A DNA stretch of 43,462 nucleotides from Rhizobium tibeticum (GTDB taxonomy: Bacteria; Pseudomonadota; Alphaproteobacteria; Rhizobiales; Rhizobiaceae): assembly GCF_900110205.1 (NCBI RefSeq), contig NZ_FOCV01000039.1, positions 1 to 43,462 on the forward strand. Reading direction: 5' to 3'. The translations under genes and the position numbers were made by a program. The notes under the pieces were generated by a model. It searched no databases. It was not told the origin of the DNA and worked only from the letters and a program-made list of their open reading frames with translations. Shown one piece after another: positions 1 through 8,500 of the stretch. Within the stretch, counting starts at the first letter, position 1, and each line of letters starts with the position of its first letter.

Positions 1-1
1 T

Positions 2-61
2 TACATCAACATGGACGATCTACGGGAGCACAAAAAGCTCGCTATGCGCCAAGCCGCATGA
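2..61 (+). CDS. C-terminal end of an unidentified protein (partial)
   Basis: An open frame enters from the left edge and ends in TGA at 59-61, giving a 19-residue tail that ends HKKLAMRQAA. Nothing in it identifies a family. It is convergent with the truncated LysR gene on the other strand, with only four bases between the two stop codons. That tight packing is the main reason to think it is a real gene end, but it could be a chance open frame. Confidence 0.3.
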   Translation, partial: YINMDDLREHKKLAMRQAA

Positions 62-65
62 CCGC

Positions 66-362
66 TCAATTTGCTGAACTTGACGCACATAACCGTTTGG
101 CTTTGGTGCGATCAATTACCTCTTGTGCCGCGCGTGCTTCGATCGCCATGGCTCGGCATCGCTCAAAGTATTGCAAGCCGATGTCGGTTACCGAGAAACG
201 GCGGGTCGAACGGTCAATCAGCCGGACACCCAATCTTTCTTCCAATGCCGAGATCCGACGGCAGAGCGTAGAGCGCGACGTGCCAAGTTCCCGTTCGGGA
301 GCAGCGAAAACTCTTGAACAGAGGACGGCGACAAACAGCCGGAGATCGTACCAATCTCGCAT
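66..362 (-). pseudogene. LysR-family regulator, truncated to its DNA-binding part
   Basis: The 98-residue product begins MRDWYDLRLFVAV and carries the LysR winged helix-turn-helix (SRSTLCRRISALEERLGVRL, about residues 29-48), followed by the start of the linker helix. LysR regulators are normally about 300 residues. The whole effector-binding domain is absent and the last dozen residues (RLCASSSAN) do not resemble the family. The gene therefore looks cut off, probably by recombination that placed the convergent gene end at 2-61 against it. The fragment could still bind DNA but could not sense a ligand in the usual way. The family is clear; lack of function is inferred from length. Confidence 0.75.
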
Positions 363-422
363 ACGATTTCTCCGACTTCAGACCGCTTGGTCCAGTGACG
401 GTCCACAGCCTGAGTATCCGAA

Positions 423-2063
423 TCATTCGTTGGGTGTTTCGTCAGGAACCGAAATGGGAAGCGTGACCCGAAAATTCGCGCCTTTGACTTCATTGGCCAC
501 GCTGATCGTGCCGCCATGGTCATCGACTATGGATCGACATATCGCCAGGCCAATTCCCATGCTGTCCGTTTTCGTCGAGAAGAAACCATTGAAGATCCGA
601 TCAAGATGCCCGGAAGGAATGCCTCCACCGGTATCGCGTACAGACAGGGTCATGGTTTCTCGTTCGCCGATCGACGTTTCGACGAAGATCTCTCGCATTT
701 CTGGGGCGGAGACGGAGATGGCTTGTATACTGTTAAGCAGCAGGTTTACGACCACCTGCTGGAGCTGGATGCGGTCACCCAAGACAATAGGAAGCCGATC
801 ATCGAGCCGTGATGAAACGGCAATGGCTTGGACCTGACTTTCAGCCGCCACGATAGCCAAAGCCTCTTCGACAACGGCATTGACCTCGACTGGCTGTCGC
901 ACGGGATCCCGCTTGACGGTCATGTCCTGGATCCGGCTAATCACCTGGTTGGCTCGATGCGAGTTCTCCATGATTCTTGCCATGATCGCCTTCACCTTGG
1001 CAATGTTCGGCTCGTCGCGATCCAGCCAACGCGTTCCGGTGTCCGCATCGGTGACGATCACCGACAGGGGTTGCCGCACCTCGTGCGCAATCGTCGTGAC
1101 CAGTTCACCAAGCGCCGAAACACGGGCTGCATGCGCGAAATCCGATTCAACTTTGCGGAGCTGCTGCTCGGCTCTGCGCTGTGCCGTGACATCGACCATC
1201 ATTATCAGCGCGAGGTCGGGGTTGTCAGGTGTTTGAGGGAACGTCACGAAGAGCAGGACATCGAGGAGCCGGCCATCGAAAGCGCGGAGTTTCATCTCCT
1301 CGATATAATTGCAGCGCTCGTTGAAACGGGCCGCGATGATGCGCGTGGCGGTTTCCGGGCTAGCGGAAAACAGATATCGAACAGGCCCCAGCAGTTCTCC
1401 TTTCCCGGAAGCATTAAGCAGCCTGATCGCACTGTCGTTGACGCCCGTCACGAGGACCGACTCCTTGGCCAGCTCCACGCACCCCGGCGTTTCTTTGCAA
1501 TGACCAACGATATCGCCAACTCCCGACGCTTTCAGTCCTTCAAAGACCTCGGTCATCATCCGCGCATCTCTCTGCCAGAGTGGGAGCGGCACGTTGTTGA
1601 TCAGATTACGATAGCGCGCTTCGCTGCCCTTCAGCTCCCGATAGACCTGAGGGTCGATCTGCAGGCAAGGCGCACTGGTGGCTTCGGGAGTGGCGGCGAG
1701 ACGACCGCTTTCGACGATGCTGAGGATCGCCCCTGCCTGATCGCGATGTACCTGGACGCCCAGCCGCAGCTCAACGAATTCGCCGGCCGCCGTCTTTCTA
1801 CGAGCCCTGCCCTGCCATAGGCTCTTTGCGACGACCGCAGACCAATCGACGCCGTCTTCGCCGACGAACTCAGCCAGCCGCCTGCCGATAACTTCAGTTT
1901 GCGCCCATCCATAGGTAGCTTGCGAGGCTAAATTCCAATGGAGGATCCTGCGATCCGCATCGTAAACGATGACGCGCTCGCTCGTCATATCGGCTACCGA
2001 CGCCTGAAGCGGATCGACTGGGAGTGTTGCCGACTTGGAGTTCCGAGATGGCGCGTGATCCAT
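423..2063 (-). CDS. PAS-domain sensor histidine kinase
   Basis: This 546-residue protein has two PAS-like regions (about 20-120 and 145-295) and a histidine kinase core. The H-box is TIAHEVRQPL with the phospho-acceptor at about His327. The N-box is NLLLNSIQAI (near 435-445), the G1 box DTGGGIP, the F-box FFSTK and the G2 box MGIGLAICRSI. No membrane segment is evident, so it is probably a cytoplasmic sensor of the NtrB/FixL type. The ATG at 2063 has GAGGT five bases upstream. No response regulator gene lies nearby, so its partner is encoded elsewhere. Its upstream region holds a TTGACA -35 box and a perfect palindrome related to one in front of the neighbouring TetR gene, which suggests that TetR controls this kinase. 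The signal is unknown. Confidence 0.9.
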   Translation of the reverse strand: MDHAPSRNSKSATLPVDPLQASVADMTSERVIVYDADRRILHWNLASQATYGWAQTEVIGRRLAEFVGEDGVDWSAVVAKSLWQGRARRKTAAGEFVELRLGVQVHRDQAGAILSIVESGRLAATPEATSAPCLQIDPQVYRELKGSEARYRNLINNVPLPLWQRDARMMTEVFEGLKASGVGDIVGHCKETPGCVELAKESVLVTGVNDSAIRLLNASGKGELLGPVRYLFSASPETATRIIAARFNERCNYIEEMKLRAFDGRLLDVLLFVTFPQTPDNPDLALIMMVDVTAQRRAEQQLRKVESDFAHAARVSALGELVTTIAHEVRQPLSVIVTDADTGTRWLDRDEPNIAKVKAIMARIMENSHRANQVISRIQDMTVKRDPVRQPVEVNAVVEEALAIVAAESQVQAIAVSSRLDDRLPIVLGDRIQLQQVVVNLLLNSIQAISVSAPEMREIFVETSIGERETMTLSVRDTGGGIPSGHLDRIFNGFFSTKTDSMGIGLAICRSIVDDHGGTISVANEVKGANFRVTLPISVPDETPNE

Positions 2064-2188
2064 GATACCTCACGATCTGGACGGGCGGCCACCCACGTAG
2101 AAGGCGATGCCGCTCAATCGGTTATCGGCGCAAGCCAGATCCGACCGTCGCGCGACTGCGCTTCGACGTCTGACTGCTTGGTTGAATC

Positions 2189-2209
2189 GGTACGGTACTA
2201 TACCGTACC
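2189..2209. promoter_or_regulatory. Perfect palindrome, probable TetR operator in the kinase promoter
   Basis: Two 9-base arms, GGTACGGTA (2189-2197) and TACCGTACC (2201-2209), are perfectly inverted around CTA. On the minus strand a consensus -35 box TTGACA (2215-2210) lies directly upstream, so the palindrome fills the -35/-10 spacer of a promoter reading toward the histidine kinase. The same GGTAC...GTACC half-sites occur in front of the TetR gene at 2915-2930. Binding by the adjacent TetR protein is inferred. Confidence 0.7.
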
Positions 2210-2244
2210 TGTCAAATGGTCCGCAAACTCTTCAGAAGTTATCG

Positions 2245-2904
2245 CTAGGACGTCTCAATCGGAGATTTCCTGCTGACCGCGCCGTGAAGAAATGTCTCGA
2301 CTGCCTGGCTCACCATAATGACGAGATCCCCCTCACTCGGAATTGGGCCCCCTAGCAGGGCAGCGATGTGGATCTGCCCCCGGACGAGAGCCAGAAACTG
2401 CCCTGCAGCCAGTTTGGGGTTACCGATCGGCTCCGCAGGCTGGCGCTGGTTCTGTTCTTCAAAATAGTCCGCCAAGAGTTGCGAAACGCGGTTCGTAGCG
2501 TCTTGTAGAAATCGTTCCCCGAGTTTCGGTAAATGTGGCGCTTCAGAGCTGACGGCGCGGAACAACGACAAGCCGTCCGGCGAAATGACGGTGCGCAGAT
2601 AGCCTTCTCCAAAAGTCATCAAGGTTTGACGAAGGTCGCGATTGTGCTTGACCTTAAGCCCTTCCATCGTGCGGTCGGCGACACCTGTCACCACCGCAAA
2701 AAACAGTTCGTCTTTGCTCGGGAAATACCTGTAAAGGGTCCTTTTGGAGCCGCCGATGATCGCTATTACATCGTCCATCGATGTCCGGGAGAACCCTTTC
2801 TCGAAAAAGACCGAGGCGGAGGCGGCGATGATCTCCTCTCGCCTGCTTTCCTCTTTTGGTGACAGTGCATTATGGGCAAGCGTTTTCAAAAGAACTCTCT
2901 GCAA
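2245..2904 (-). CDS. TetR/AcrR-family transcriptional repressor
   Basis: The protein has the TetR helix-turn-helix near the N-terminus: RREEIIAASASVFFEKGF, then TSMDDV and KRTLYRYFPSKDELF. A C-terminal ligand and dimerisation region of about 130 residues follows. The total of 219 residues suits the family. It lies 87 bases downstream of the last ABC-permease gene, on the same strand, and probably regulates that exporter and itself. The start is uncertain: the frame has no ATG ahead of the DNA-binding domain, and TTG at 2904 or TTG at 2889 (with AGAGAG upstream) are the candidates. A GGTAC-type palindrome sits 11-26 bases in front of the 2904 start, which fits autorepression. The inducer cannot be read from sequence. 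Confidence 0.88.
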   Translation of the reverse strand: MQRVLLKTLAHNALSPKEESRREEIIAASASVFFEKGFSRTSMDDVIAIIGGSKRTLYRYFPSKDELFFAVVTGVADRTMEGLKVKHNRDLRQTLMTFGEGYLRTVISPDGLSLFRAVSSEAPHLPKLGERFLQDATNRVSQLLADYFEEQNQRQPAEPIGNPKLAAGQFLALVRGQIHIAALLGGPIPSEGDLVIMVSQAVETFLHGAVSRKSPIETS

Positions 2905-2914
2905 AAGGAAGCGC

Positions 2915-2930
2915 GGTACCGTTCAGTACC
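2915..2930. promoter_or_regulatory. Inverted repeat upstream of tetR, probable autoregulatory operator
   Basis: GGTAC (2915-2919) and GTACC (2926-2930) form a dyad with a 6-base centre, immediately upstream of the TetR gene start. The half-sites match those of the perfect palindrome at 2189-2209 in front of the histidine kinase. The shared motif suggests that one regulator binds both. Confidence 0.55.
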
Positions 2931-2991
2931 ACACGATCGCAGGCAGACCAAGCCGTTGACCAGCCTGGCAGCGATGGCTTTCGGGACACGA

Positions 2992-4104
2992 TCACTCGAG
3001 GCGGCGTCGGAACAGCCAAGACGCCGCACCCAGCGTCACGATGGCAATTGCCAGGAGGGGCAAGGTCTGCCGCACCACTTCAGACAACGGAATGTCCTTC
3101 AGGAATATGCCCTTCACGATGACAAGAAAGTACCGCAGCGGATTGACGACGGTGATCGGTTGTAACCAATCCGGCATGTTTTCGATGGGTGTCGCGAAGC
3201 CCGATAGAAGCGTCGCGGGTACAAGAAAGAGAAATGCGCCGAGGATCGCCTGTTGCTGGGTCATCGACAGCGCGGAGATGAAAAGACCGATCCCGGCGAT
3301 CGAGGCGAGATAGAACAGCGAACTTGCGTAAAGCAGGATGAGCGAACCGCGCAACGGAACCGCGAAGATGAAGACAGCCGCGAGAATGTAGACGGTCATG
3401 TGAAAGAGCCCGATCAGCATCGGCGGGGTGAGCTTGCCGATCACGATCTCATGCGTGCGGAGCGGAGAGACCATCAACTGGTCGAAAGTGCCGAGCTCCC
3501 GCTCGCGCGCAATGGACAGCGCGGTCACAATCAGTCCTATCAGAAGCGCGATGTTCGCAATGAGATTGGGTACCATGAACCACTGATAGATCAGGTTTGG
3601 ATTGAACCAATAGCGCGGTACGGTTTCTATCACTGTCGCCACCTTCCGCTGGCCCGCCGGTGTCTCGGCTGCTAGGCCGAGCACGATCTGGTTGATGTAG
3701 CCGGAAACGATCTGGGCAGCGTTCGAGCGACGTCCGTCCAACAAGACCTGCAGGTCCGCGGCCTCACCGGCTTCGACAGCACGAGAGAAATCCGGGCCGA
3801 CGGTTATGGCGGCCGTCACCCTCTGGCGGTCGATCGCCTCGCGTACCGCCTGCGGACTGTCCGTGAGTATGACCTGCCTGAAACGTGGCGACCCCTGGAT
3901 GCGTGCGACAAGCTCCTCGCTCCAATGTCCTGCGTCTCGATTGAGCAGCATCACGTCGACGTTGCGAACCTCCAGTGTCGCTGCATAGGAGAACACTACG
4001 AGCTGCACGATTGGCGGTCCGATTAGAATGGCGCGGCCCTTCGGGTCACGAAGCACCGCCAGCAACTCCTTCACCACAAGGGCTATCAATCTCGACCACC
4101 ACAT
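2992..4104 (-). CDS. ABC-2 type permease of a drug/multidrug exporter (second permease)
   Basis: This is an integral-membrane ABC-2 transporter subunit of the YbhR type, about 370 residues. It has one N-terminal membrane helix (about 25-45), a large periplasmic domain to about residue 175, and five or more C-terminal helices carrying the family signature RERELGTFDQLMVSPLRTHE. I chose the ATG at 4104 over the TTG at 4113 because AAGGA lies at the right distance and the ATG begins one base after the stop codon of the preceding permease. It is the last gene of the exporter operon and would pair with the other permease to form the channel energised by the double ATPase. Confidence 0.9.
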   Translation of the reverse strand: MWWSRLIALVVKELLAVLRDPKGRAILIGPPIVQLVVFSYAATLEVRNVDVMLLNRDAGHWSEELVARIQGSPRFRQVILTDSPQAVREAIDRQRVTAAITVGPDFSRAVEAGEAADLQVLLDGRRSNAAQIVSGYINQIVLGLAAETPAGQRKVATVIETVPRYWFNPNLIYQWFMVPNLIANIALLIGLIVTALSIARERELGTFDQLMVSPLRTHEIVIGKLTPPMLIGLFHMTVYILAAVFIFAVPLRGSLILLYASSLFYLASIAGIGLFISALSMTQQQAILGAFLFLVPATLLSGFATPIENMPDWLQPITVVNPLRYFLVIVKGIFLKDIPLSEVVRQTLPLLAIAIVTLGAASWLFRRRLE

Positions 4105-4105
4105 C

Positions 4106-5248
4106 TCAGGCAATCCTTTTCCGTGTGCTGCGGGCAGCGAGGATGAAAAAGACAGAGCCGATCAGGAACATTGCTCCGATGGAGCCAAAGAACATCGGCC
4201 ATATGTCGCCAGCCAGAAAGACGGTCTGAAGACAAGGGATCAGATAGCGGGTCGGCACCACGAAGGTGATCCACTGGATGACGTCTGGCATCGAATTGAT
4301 CTCGAACAGAAACCCGGACAGCAGGAAGGACGGCAGGAACGCCGTTATCAGCGCCATCTGCGAGGCCAGGAATTGGTTCTTCGTCACTGCCGAGATCAGC
4401 AGCCCCTGCCCCAGCGCCGGAACGAGGAAGACTGCAGACAGCAGGTAGAGCGCACCTATGGAGCCGCGAAACGGGACGCCGAAAACGAACACCGCGAGAA
4501 GGACACAGAGCGTCATCGATGCGAGCGCGAGCACGAAATATGGAAGGATCTTGCCAGCGAGGAGTTCGATTGCCGTAACAGGGGTCGCCATGATCGCCTC
4601 CATCGTGCCGCGCTCCCACTCGCGGGCGACGACCAGCGACGTCAGCAAGGTCCCGACAAGCGTCATGATGATCGCGATGGAGCCGGGAACGAGAAAGGAG
4701 CGGCTCGTCAATTCAGGATTGAACCAGAAGCGCTGTTCGACCTTGATTGGCGGTCCATCAGCCGCAGTCTCCGACTGTCGAAGCTGCCGCCACGTCGCCA
4801 CAGCCCCCTGGACGTAGTTCTGCACGAAATTCGCCGTGTTCGGATCGGACCCGTCGACGATCACCTGGATCTGAGGATGGGTTCCGGCCGTGTATTTGTC
4901 CGTAAAATCAGCCGGGATGACGATGATGCCTCGAACCCGCGCGAGGACCAGATCTTCCTCGAATTCGCGGCGGTCGCGTCCCGTCGTCACCGAAAAATAG
5001 CGCGAAGCCTGGAAGCTCGCTGCAAGATCGCTGGTGACGGGCGTCACATCCTCAATGACGACCCCGACGCGCGTCTCCTTCGTGTCCAGGGAGATGCCGT
5101 AGCCGAACAGGAAAAGCAGGATCAGCGGCAGCACGAAGGCGATCAGAATGCTGCTCGGATCTCGGATGACCTGAAGGCTTTCCTTTCGAACGAGCGCGAC
5201 AAATCGAAGGGCGCGGCCGGATTGCGGTGGGTTGCGGTGCCCGGTCAT
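4106..5248 (-). CDS. ABC-2 type permease of a drug/multidrug exporter (first permease)
   Basis: A 380-residue YbhS-type membrane subunit with an N-terminal helix around residues 30-50 (IRDPSSILIAFVLPLILLFL), a long periplasmic loop, and C-terminal helices starting after REWERGTMEAIMATPVTAIE. Its ATG overlaps the stop codon of the ATPase gene as ATGA, so translation is coupled. With the second permease, the ATPase and the HlyD subunit it forms a YbhGFSR-like tripartite exporter. The substrate is unknown; relatives export drugs, dyes or cations. Confidence 0.9.
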   Translation of the reverse strand: MTGHRNPPQSGRALRFVALVRKESLQVIRDPSSILIAFVLPLILLFLFGYGISLDTKETRVGVVIEDVTPVTSDLAASFQASRYFSVTTGRDRREFEEDLVLARVRGIIVIPADFTDKYTAGTHPQIQVIVDGSDPNTANFVQNYVQGAVATWRQLRQSETAADGPPIKVEQRFWFNPELTSRSFLVPGSIAIIMTLVGTLLTSLVVAREWERGTMEAIMATPVTAIELLAGKILPYFVLALASMTLCVLLAVFVFGVPFRGSIGALYLLSAVFLVPALGQGLLISAVTKNQFLASQMALITAFLPSFLLSGFLFEINSMPDVIQWITFVVPTRYLIPCLQTVFLAGDIWPMFFGSIGAMFLIGSVFFILAARSTRKRIA

Positions 5249-6987
5249 TTGGCATCCCTCGTTTCCGAGCCTTGCACGAGTGCGATGAAGGCGTCTTCCA
5301 TCGTCGGATCGGGGTTTTCCTCCGTGACGACGCTGGCCTTGAGCTCATCCGGGGAGCCGAGAGCGATCGATCGGCCGCGATAGATCAGGGAGATGCGGTC
5401 GCAGTATTCGGCTTCGTCCATGAAATGCGTCGTGACGAGGACCGTCACGCCTTTTTCGACCAGACCGTTGATATGGGTCCAGAACTCGCGCCGGGTAATA
5501 GGATCGACACCCGAGGTGGGCTCGTCGAGAAAGAGGGCCTGCGGTTCGTGCATCACCGCACATGCAAGCGCCAGCCGCTGCTTCAGACCGAGCGGAAGGT
5601 CTTTTGCCGACATCGAGAGGCGCGGCCCGAAGTCGAAAATCGACGTCATCAACTCGATACGCTCGCGCTTCTTGCTACCTGTGAGACCGTAAACCCCCGC
5701 GAAGAACTGAAGGTTCTGCCGAACGCTCAGATCGCCGTACAGAGAGAACTTCTGCGCCATGTATCCCAGACGGTTGCGCGCCTGGGCTGCATCACGGCGC
5801 AGATCGAAGCCCGCCACACGTCCCTCGCCGCCCGTCGGCTTCAACAGACCGCAGAGCATCTTGAAGGTGGTCGATTTGCCGGCACCGTTCGGTCCAAGCA
5901 GCCCGAATATCTCACCGCTCGGAATCTCGAAGGTGATGTTGTCGGCTGCGGTGAAGTCGCCGAAGCGCTTGACCAGTCCTTTGGCTTCGATGACCGGTCC
6001 CTCTCGCCTGGCGACCAGGGAAGCTTGAGCCTCCGCGAGCCTGGAGCGTCCGCCCGGCCCTCCACCCAGCATGTCCACAAAGGCGTCTTCGAAGCGGGGC
6101 TCGGCAGGGCCCACTTTGGCGTCGCCACTGGCCGCAAATCGTGCTTCACGACCCGGGGTCGTTACCAGCCTTATCGCCTCGCCCTGGATCCCGCCATCGA
6201 CAATGCCGTCCTCGTCGAGCAGCTTTGCCAGCATCGTGCGCCTTCGCCCGGAGACTCCGCTCACCCTGAACACGCGACCCTTAACCCGATCAGTCATTTG
6301 CTGCGGTTTGCCCGAAAACAGCAGCTTTCCGTCGTTCAGCAGTAGAACGCGATCACAGGCTTCCGCTTCATCGAGATAGGCGGTCGACCAGACGACGCCC
6401 ACGCCCTCCTTGATCAGGTCTTCGACCATCTTCCAGAGGTCGCGCCGGGAGATCGGATCGACGCCGACGCCAGGCTCGTCGAGAAGCAACAAGCGAGGCT
6501 TTTTCAAGAGAGCGCAAGCAAGACCGAGTTTCTGCTTCATTCCTCCGGAAAGCTTTCCGGATAGGCGTGTGGAAAAACGCTTCAGGTCGGTAAATGTGAG
6601 CAGTTCGTCGAAAATGGTCGCCCTGTCCTGCTTCGGAAGACCGCGCAAGTCGGCATAGAGCTCGAGGTTTTCCTGGACCGAGAGGTCCTCATACAGGCCG
6701 AAGCGCTGCGGCATGTAGCCGATGGCCGCCTGGATCTCGGCCGAGCGTTCGCGCGTGCCGAAGCCCAGAACTTCGACTCCTCCGATGTCCGGCACCATCA
6801 GGCCGGTCATCAAGCGGATCAGGGTCGTCTTTCCAGCGCCGTCCGGCCCCACCAGCCCTGTGATCTCACCGCCACGAATGGAGCCAGACACCTGGTCCAG
6901 CGCCGGCTTTCCCTGCCCGAAGCGCTTGGTCACACCGTCGAGACGGACGAAGTCGGCAGCAAGGGCGGTGTCGGCTACGACGTTCAT
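5245..6987 (-). CDS. ABC exporter ATPase with two fused nucleotide-binding domains
   Basis: The 580-residue protein carries two ABC domains in tandem, as in YbhF. Domain 1 has Walker A GPDGAGKT (about 47-54), signature LSGGMKQKLGL and Walker B RLLLLDEPGVGVDP. Domain 2 (from about residue 325) has Walker A GPNGAGKST, Walker B ALFLDEPTSGVDP and an atypical signature LPLGLKQRLAL where LSGGQ-like residues are expected. An unequal pair of ATP sites is common in such fused ATPases, so this need not mean loss of function. The ATG overlaps the stop of the HlyD gene as ATGA. It energises the two permeases encoded next. Confidence 0.92.
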   Translation of the reverse strand: MNVVADTALAADFVRLDGVTKRFGQGKPALDQVSGSIRGGEITGLVGPDGAGKTTLIRLMTGLMVPDIGGVEVLGFGTRERSAEIQAAIGYMPQRFGLYEDLSVQENLELYADLRGLPKQDRATIFDELLTFTDLKRFSTRLSGKLSGGMKQKLGLACALLKKPRLLLLDEPGVGVDPISRRDLWKMVEDLIKEGVGVVWSTAYLDEAEACDRVLLLNDGKLLFSGKPQQMTDRVKGRVFRVSGVSGRRRTMLAKLLDEDGIVDGGIQGEAIRLVTTPGREARFAASGDAKVGPAEPRFEDAFVDMLGGGPGGRSRLAEAQASLVARREGPVIEAKGLVKRFGDFTAADNITFEIPSGEIFGLLGPNGAGKSTTFKMLCGLLKPTGGEGRVAGFDLRRDAAQARNRLGYMAQKFSLYGDLSVRQNLQFFAGVYGLTGSKKRERIELMTSIFDFGPRLSMSAKDLPLGLKQRLALACAVMHEPQALFLDEPTSGVDPITRREFWTHINGLVEKGVTVLVTTHFMDEAEYCDRISLIYRGRSIALGSPDELKASVVTEENPDPTMEDAFIALVQGSETRDAK

Positions 6988-7994
6988 TTCGTCGCCGCCT
7001 TGATTTCCGGAAAGCGAAGCGTCACAGGCATGCCCTGGCGAAGATCCTGGCCGGGCGCGTCGATGACGACGCGCAGTCGATAGACGAGATCGGTACGTAG
7101 CTCGGGTGTCTCCACGGACTTCGGCGTGAATTCCGCGACTGGAGAAATGAAGCCGATCGTTCCATCGTAGGTCTTATCGGGATCGGTATCGGACGCGATT
7201 TTGACCTTCATCCCCGGATAGATCCGACCGAGATCGACTTCGCCGATGTAACTACGCACCCAGACGGGCGCTGTCAGCGACAGAACGTACACCGGATCGG
7301 ATGACGATACGATCGCGCCTGGCTCCTTGATGCGCGACAGGATGACGCCGTCATTGGGTGCGCGCAGCTCGGTGTCCGACAGAGAAGTTCTGGCGGTGAG
7401 AAGTGCGGCCTCAGCTGCCTTCACCTGCGCGGCGGCAGTGGCGATATCTTCGACGCGACTACCCTCTTGCAGGAAAGCAAGCGCCTGCTTCGTCATATCC
7501 GAACGCGCTGCAGCCATCGCTCTCGCTGCAGTCGCCTCGTCCAGCCCGGCCTCGGAAATCGTCCCCTGCGGCCGTAGTCGCCGCGCCCGGTCGTAGGCCA
7601 AACTTGCCTTTTCGAGGTCCGCCACGCTTGCGTCATGAGTGGCCTGTGCCTGCGCGATCTCGGTTCGACGTGGGCCAGCGACCAGTTTCTCGTGCGTCGC
7701 GCGCAGGGCGGCCACGTTCGCTTCCCCCGAGCTCACGGCATGATCGTACGTATCCCTGTCGAGGCGCGCCAGAAGGTCGCCGCGCTTTATGACGTCGCCT
7801 TCATCGACCATAGCTTCCTCGATGCGACCATTTACGCGAAACGCAAGCGAGACCTGGCGGATGTCGACGTTGCCGTAGAGGACCAGTTCCTCGTCAGCGT
7901 TACGCGCAATCCCTAGGGCCGCGGGCACGTCGTACTTGAAGGCGGCAGCTCCCAAGGCGGCCAACACGATCACGATCGGTATGGCTTTGTTCAT
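6984..7994 (-). CDS. HlyD-family periplasmic adaptor of the ABC exporter
   Basis: This is a membrane-fusion (adaptor) protein of the YbhG type, first gene of the exporter operon. It starts MNKAIPIVIVLAALGAAAF, a single N-terminal membrane anchor. A biotinyl-lipoyl-like half-motif follows (YGNVDIRQVSLAFRVNGRIE), then an alpha-hairpin rich in Ala, Glu and Arg, then the second lipoyl half (ELRAPNDGVILSRI) and a beta-barrel. ATG 7994 is preferred over a TTG 39 bases upstream because AGGAG lies just before it. It would link the inner-membrane ABC complex to an outer-membrane TolC-like channel; no such channel gene is in the window. Confidence 0.9.
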   Translation of the reverse strand: MNKAIPIVIVLAALGAAAFKYDVPAALGIARNADEELVLYGNVDIRQVSLAFRVNGRIEEAMVDEGDVIKRGDLLARLDRDTYDHAVSSGEANVAALRATHEKLVAGPRRTEIAQAQATHDASVADLEKASLAYDRARRLRPQGTISEAGLDEATAARAMAAARSDMTKQALAFLQEGSRVEDIATAAAQVKAAEAALLTARTSLSDTELRAPNDGVILSRIKEPGAIVSSSDPVYVLSLTAPVWVRSYIGEVDLGRIYPGMKVKIASDTDPDKTYDGTIGFISPVAEFTPKSVETPELRTDLVYRLRVVIDAPGQDLRQGMPVTLRFPEIKAATK

Positions 7995-8500
7995 TTCTTT
8001 CTCCTGTGGCGAAGCCGATGATGCAACTCGCAAAAGTCGCAGCTTTATCCCGACCTCCCGGAGGATGAGGTCCCCAAGCGTCTATCCATAGGACGAGGCA
8101 TGGTTTTCGCGTCGGGAGTGCAACGGGTACTTAGCTCCCGAAGCGATCTCCCTTGCTAGCCCAACGTTGGTTTACGTTGACGGGGTCTGACCCAGAAAAC
8201 GGATTGTCGGCACGTCCCAAAACCCATTTGAAGCCAAAAGATTGTTGCGGTTGCCACATTGGGAAGTCATGCACGCAGCGCTCACTGGACGAAACCGAGC
8301 TTCGAGAGGGTCTTGAAAGACTCCTTCCGGTCAGCGTCGGCCACCTGGACGCCAACTATGCCGAACGTCTCCGGACAAAACAGACGTCCGGCTGATCCGC
8401 ATACGGTATGGGTTGCCGATCCGGCACCCGTTGAGCGAGCGGCAGGCCGGACAGTCGGCCTCCGTGCTGGCAGTCGAGACCGGTTGGAGGGAGGCCTTTT
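7995..8500. other. Intergenic stretch upstream of the ABC exporter operon
   Basis: About 500 bases between the cyclase stop and the HlyD start, both leftward genes. It must hold the exporter promoter. I found no copy of the GGTAC palindrome seen near tetR, no convincing gene, and no structured RNA. The short open frames here have no recognisable family features. Confidence 0.5.

Noticed and set aside
828..1820. Long plus-strand open frame opposite the histidine kinase
   Set aside because: It is the antisense of a gene with clear kinase motifs; the translation has no family features.
4028..5383. 451-codon plus-strand frame opposite the ABC permease genes
   Set aside because: Low-complexity, charged antisense translation in high-GC DNA; the minus-strand genes have motifs, ribosome-binding sites and coupled starts.
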